This document shows positions 57,879-64,000 of a stretch of 64,000 bases of DNA, in pieces. Position numbers and translations under genes: made by a program. Positions within the stretch are counted from its first letter, which is position 1, and every line of letters begins with the position of its first letter. Below the pieces are notes generated by a model. That model made no database searches, had not been told where the DNA came from, and saw only the letters and a program-made list of their open reading frames with translations. The stretch comes from Cupriavidus phytohabitans. Its GTDB lineage: Bacteria > Pseudomonadota > Gammaproteobacteria > Burkholderiales > Burkholderiaceae. Location: the NCBI RefSeq assembly GCF_000426345.1, contig NZ_AUFE01000002.1, positions 1 to 64,000 on the forward strand, in the 5' to 3' direction.

Positions 57879-60143
57879 TCAGGTGCGGGGCCCGTAGGCG
57901 ACGAAGTGGAAGGCGTTGTCGACGAAGCTGCCTTCCGACGGTGGCGTGACGTCGCGGGCGACCAGCGTGAAACCGCCGGGGCCTACGTTGCGCACGGTGC
58001 AAACCTGGTCGTCGTTGGCCGAGTCGACCAGGCTGGCGACGATGACCGGCGTCGCGTTAAAGGCCGGCGCGAAGCTCACGGTGTACTGGCCCGTGCCGGT
58101 GCGCGTCACGCTCCACCCGGTGCCGGCGGAGCCGCCGCCCGCGCTGGCCTGCCCGGCCACGATGCGCATCTCGGCCAGGCCGCCCACGGCGAAATAGTCA
58201 CCGTTGTCGCCAAGCCGGATCGCGCCGCGCACTTCCAGCGTGCTGGCCGGCGCGGCGGTGCCCAGGCCCATGCGCCCGGCCGGGGTCACGGTCAGCTTGT
58301 CGCCGTTGCTCCACAGCCGCGCATTGCCGCCGCTGGCGTACCAGACCCAGCGCTCGCCGTTGCCCGGGCTGCCGATAAAGGCGCCGGTCTCGCGGTTCTC
58401 GAACGAAAACCCGGCACCGCCGCCGCCGCTGTGGATCTCGCTGCCGACCACATGCAGCGTGCGCGACGGCGTCAGCGTGCCGATGCCGACGCTGCCGCCG
58501 AACAGCGCCAGGTCGGGCGAGTTGCTGCGCGCCTGGCCGATCCAGCTCGAAAACTGGGCGGCTGCCTCGTTGCCGTTGCCGACCTGCTGGAACTGGACCC
58601 GGGGCGGCTCGTCGAGGTCGCTCAGCACCAGCAGCGGTGCCAGCTGCGGGCCGTACTGGAACCAGGCCTGGCCGGCATCGGGCGCGCCGCTGTTGCCCAT
58701 CTGCAGCCACTTGCCGTTGCCCACCGCATTGCCCTGCGGCGACGGCACCTGCTGGATGTCGAGCCGCGCGCCCGGCGTCAGCGTGCCGATGCCGACATTG
58801 CCGCTGGCCGCCTCGATGAACAGGTTGCTCAGCGTGGGATCGCCCTGGGTCACGTTGAGGCCGTTCTTGGCCGGCCCCAGGTTGATCTGCCACGCCAGCG
58901 CGCCGCCGGTGTCTTCCAGCGCGACCAGGCCGCCGTTGGCGGCGATCGCGCGTACCGTCAGCGGCAGGGCCAGCGCCTTGTCGGTGCTGCCGATGCCGAC
59001 GCGGCCGTCGTGCTGGATCGACACGCCGGCGGTATAGCTGAAGCCGATTGCGCAGGGATCGGTGCCGGTCGGCGTGGCGGCGCCGAGGGTGAGCCGGGTC
59101 GGGCCGGCGGTGCCTTGCGGCTGGCCCAGCAGCACCTCCAGGTCGACCCCGTCGACGGCACTGGGCGCGGCGCGCTGGAGCGCTGTGACGGTGCCCTGTG
59201 CCAGGTAATCGGTGCCGCCGGCATCGACCCACTCGGCGCGCGTGCCGTAGTAGCGCAGGTGGCCGCGCGCGCGCGTATCGGCGTCGAGCCAGACCGGTTC
59301 GCGGAAGTGCGGCGTGTCGGGGTCGCTGGCGCAGAACACCAGGTCGGCGGCGGCGGGCTGGTCGGCTTCGCACAATTGCTCGATTGGCGTGGCGCCCGCA
59401 CGCGGTATCCAGCGCCCGCGCAGCCGCAGCAGGCCGCCGGTGCCGTGCAGCGCCTCGCCGATCCAGCCCGAATGCCGGCGGAACAGGCGTGACTGGGTGG
59501 CGCTGGCGGGTGTCGGCTTCTGCAGCGCGCCGCCCTGCCATAGCACGCGCCCGACCGGGATCAGCCACAGGCTGGGATCGTCAGCGCCGGGAAAGCGCTG
59601 CGCCGGCACCGACCCATCCGGCGCGACCGGCTGCAGCGGCAGCAGCGCGCCCGGCGCCTCGCGCGCGTCGCCGTAGCTGTCGTCGCCCAGCGCCACGCCG
59701 CTCTGGCGGGTCTCGATGGTCTTGCGCTCGCCGACCTCGACCAGGAACGACTCGACCACGCGTGCATAGACATCGGTGGCTCCGCACACCTCGAAGCCCG
59801 GGCGCACGCCCTGGCCGGCGGCCTCGTCATAGCGGAGCCAGACGTTCACCAGGCCGGCCGGCTGCCCGGCGAACAGGCCGGCGTCGAGCGGGAAGGGCTC
59901 GGCCACCACGATGGCGCGGCCATAGCCGTCGGTGGCCAACCCCGGCGTCAGGTAGGCCTCGACCGTGCCCTGCGGCGAGTCCTGGTAGACCAGCTCGATG
60001 CCGGAGGCGATGCCCCAGCTGTGGCTGGCCAGGTGATGGCGCGCCAGCAGCGTGCTGAAGTAGCGCAGCAGCGCCTGCAGGTCCTCGGCGCCAAGATACT
60101 GGCCCTCGAAGAAGCGCGGCCGCTCGGCGAATTCGGTGGTCAT
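57879..60143 (-). CDS. Fibre-like structural protein with N-terminal PRFF module
   Basis: This is a 754-aa protein. The N-terminal 150 residues carry RPRFFEGQYLGAEDLQALLR and SWGIASGIELVYQDSPQGTV, an attachment-type module also seen in the next gene. The centre and C-terminus have tail-fibre-type repeats SGNVGIGTLTPGARLDI, GGSVGIGTLTPSRTLHVVG and GRMGLGTAAPASTLEVRG, which occur in trimeric phage and eCIS fibres. The end, beta-rich, could bind a surface target. It lies 12 bases after the preceding gene and 11 before the coiled-coil gene. Position matches the fibre gene (Afp13) of known eCIS loci. Confidence 0.78.
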   Translation of the reverse strand: MTTEFAERPRFFEGQYLGAEDLQALLRYFSTLLARHHLASHSWGIASGIELVYQDSPQGTVEAYLTPGLATDGYGRAIVVAEPFPLDAGLFAGQPAGLVNVWLRYDEAAGQGVRPGFEVCGATDVYARVVESFLVEVGERKTIETRQSGVALGDDSYGDAREAPGALLPLQPVAPDGSVPAQRFPGADDPSLWLIPVGRVLWQGGALQKPTPASATQSRLFRRHSGWIGEALHGTGGLLRLRGRWIPRAGATPIEQLCEADQPAAADLVFCASDPDTPHFREPVWLDADTRARGHLRYYGTRAEWVDAGGTDYLAQGTVTALQRAAPSAVDGVDLEVLLGQPQGTAGPTRLTLGAATPTGTDPCAIGFSYTAGVSIQHDGRVGIGSTDKALALPLTVRAIAANGGLVALEDTGGALAWQINLGPAKNGLNVTQGDPTLSNLFIEAASGNVGIGTLTPGARLDIQQVPSPQGNAVGNGKWLQMGNSGAPDAGQAWFQYGPQLAPLLVLSDLDEPPRVQFQQVGNGNEAAAQFSSWIGQARSNSPDLALFGGSVGIGTLTPSRTLHVVGSEIHSGGGGAGFSFENRETGAFIGSPGNGERWVWYASGGNARLWSNGDKLTVTPAGRMGLGTAAPASTLEVRGAIRLGDNGDYFAVGGLAEMRIVAGQASAGGGSAGTGWSVTRTGTGQYTVSFAPAFNATPVIVASLVDSANDDQVCTVRNVGPGGFTLVARDVTPPSEGSFVDNAFHFVAYGPRT

Positions 60144-60155
60144 GGCGCCTTCCTC

Positions 60156-64000
<3,845 letters not shown>

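Overview
The window is a GC-rich stretch of a betaproteobacterial genome, most likely a Cupriavidus (Ralstonia eutropha group) replicon. The inference rests on a textbook AcoD-type 506-aa acetaldehyde dehydrogenase with its alcohol dehydrogenase, DUF779 partner and AcoR-type regulator, on Ralstonia-style EpsA/EpsP/EpsB proteins, and on codon and base use. No rRNA, tRNA or CRISPR array was found.

Region 1 (1-15.6 kb): the 3' end of a group II intron, then an exopolysaccharide (EPS) locus on the + strand. It encodes an outer-membrane export lipoprotein (epsA), its low-Mr tyrosine phosphatase (epsP), a chain-length tyrosine kinase (epsB), two GT4 glycosyltransferases, a polysaccharide pyruvyl transferase, a flippase, a GH71-type alpha-1,3-glucanase-like protein, an acyltransferase and a Wzy-type polymerase. 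A strong terminator follows. The initiating polyprenyl-phosphate sugar transferase lies downstream on the opposite strand. Together these form a Wzx/Wzy-type EPS pathway. Genes from about 2.3 to 11 kb are visibly more AT-rich than the rest of the window, which suggests acquisition by transfer.

Region 2 (15.6-22.1 kb): two paralogous proteins of unknown function flank a lipoprotein gene and an outer-membrane beta-barrel gene, with long and partly AT-rich intergenic stretches. Region 3 (22.2-46.6 kb) is mostly core or housekeeping: PRC-barrel protein, IclR regulator plus SDR, DHA2 exporter, an RcsB-like response regulator with a large hybrid kinase, FmdB-type zinc ribbon, BLUF photosensor, GTP cyclohydrolase I, ArsB-like permease, PBP1A, alpha/beta hydrolase, the acoR / acoD-adhP-DUF779 module with a visible sigma-54 promoter, and a DMGDH-like FAD/GcvT fusion with a 3' frameshift.

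Region 4 (46.9 kb to the window end): a stand-alone AAA+/Fis regulator with a changed GAFTGA loop, then nine tightly packed minus-strand genes that read as the distal part of an extracellular contractile injection system (eCIS, Afp/PVC-like) operon. In transcription order they are a collagen-repeat fibre-like protein (cut by the window edge), a Cys-rich PRFF-module protein, a fibre-like protein, a small coiled coil, a tape-measure-like protein, an Afp15-like AAA ATPase, two large proteins with eCIS-core (DUF4157) HELxH domains and different C-termini (probable payloads), and a small terminal ORF. The tube, sheath and baseplate genes would lie beyond position 64000. This locus is the most interesting part of the window.
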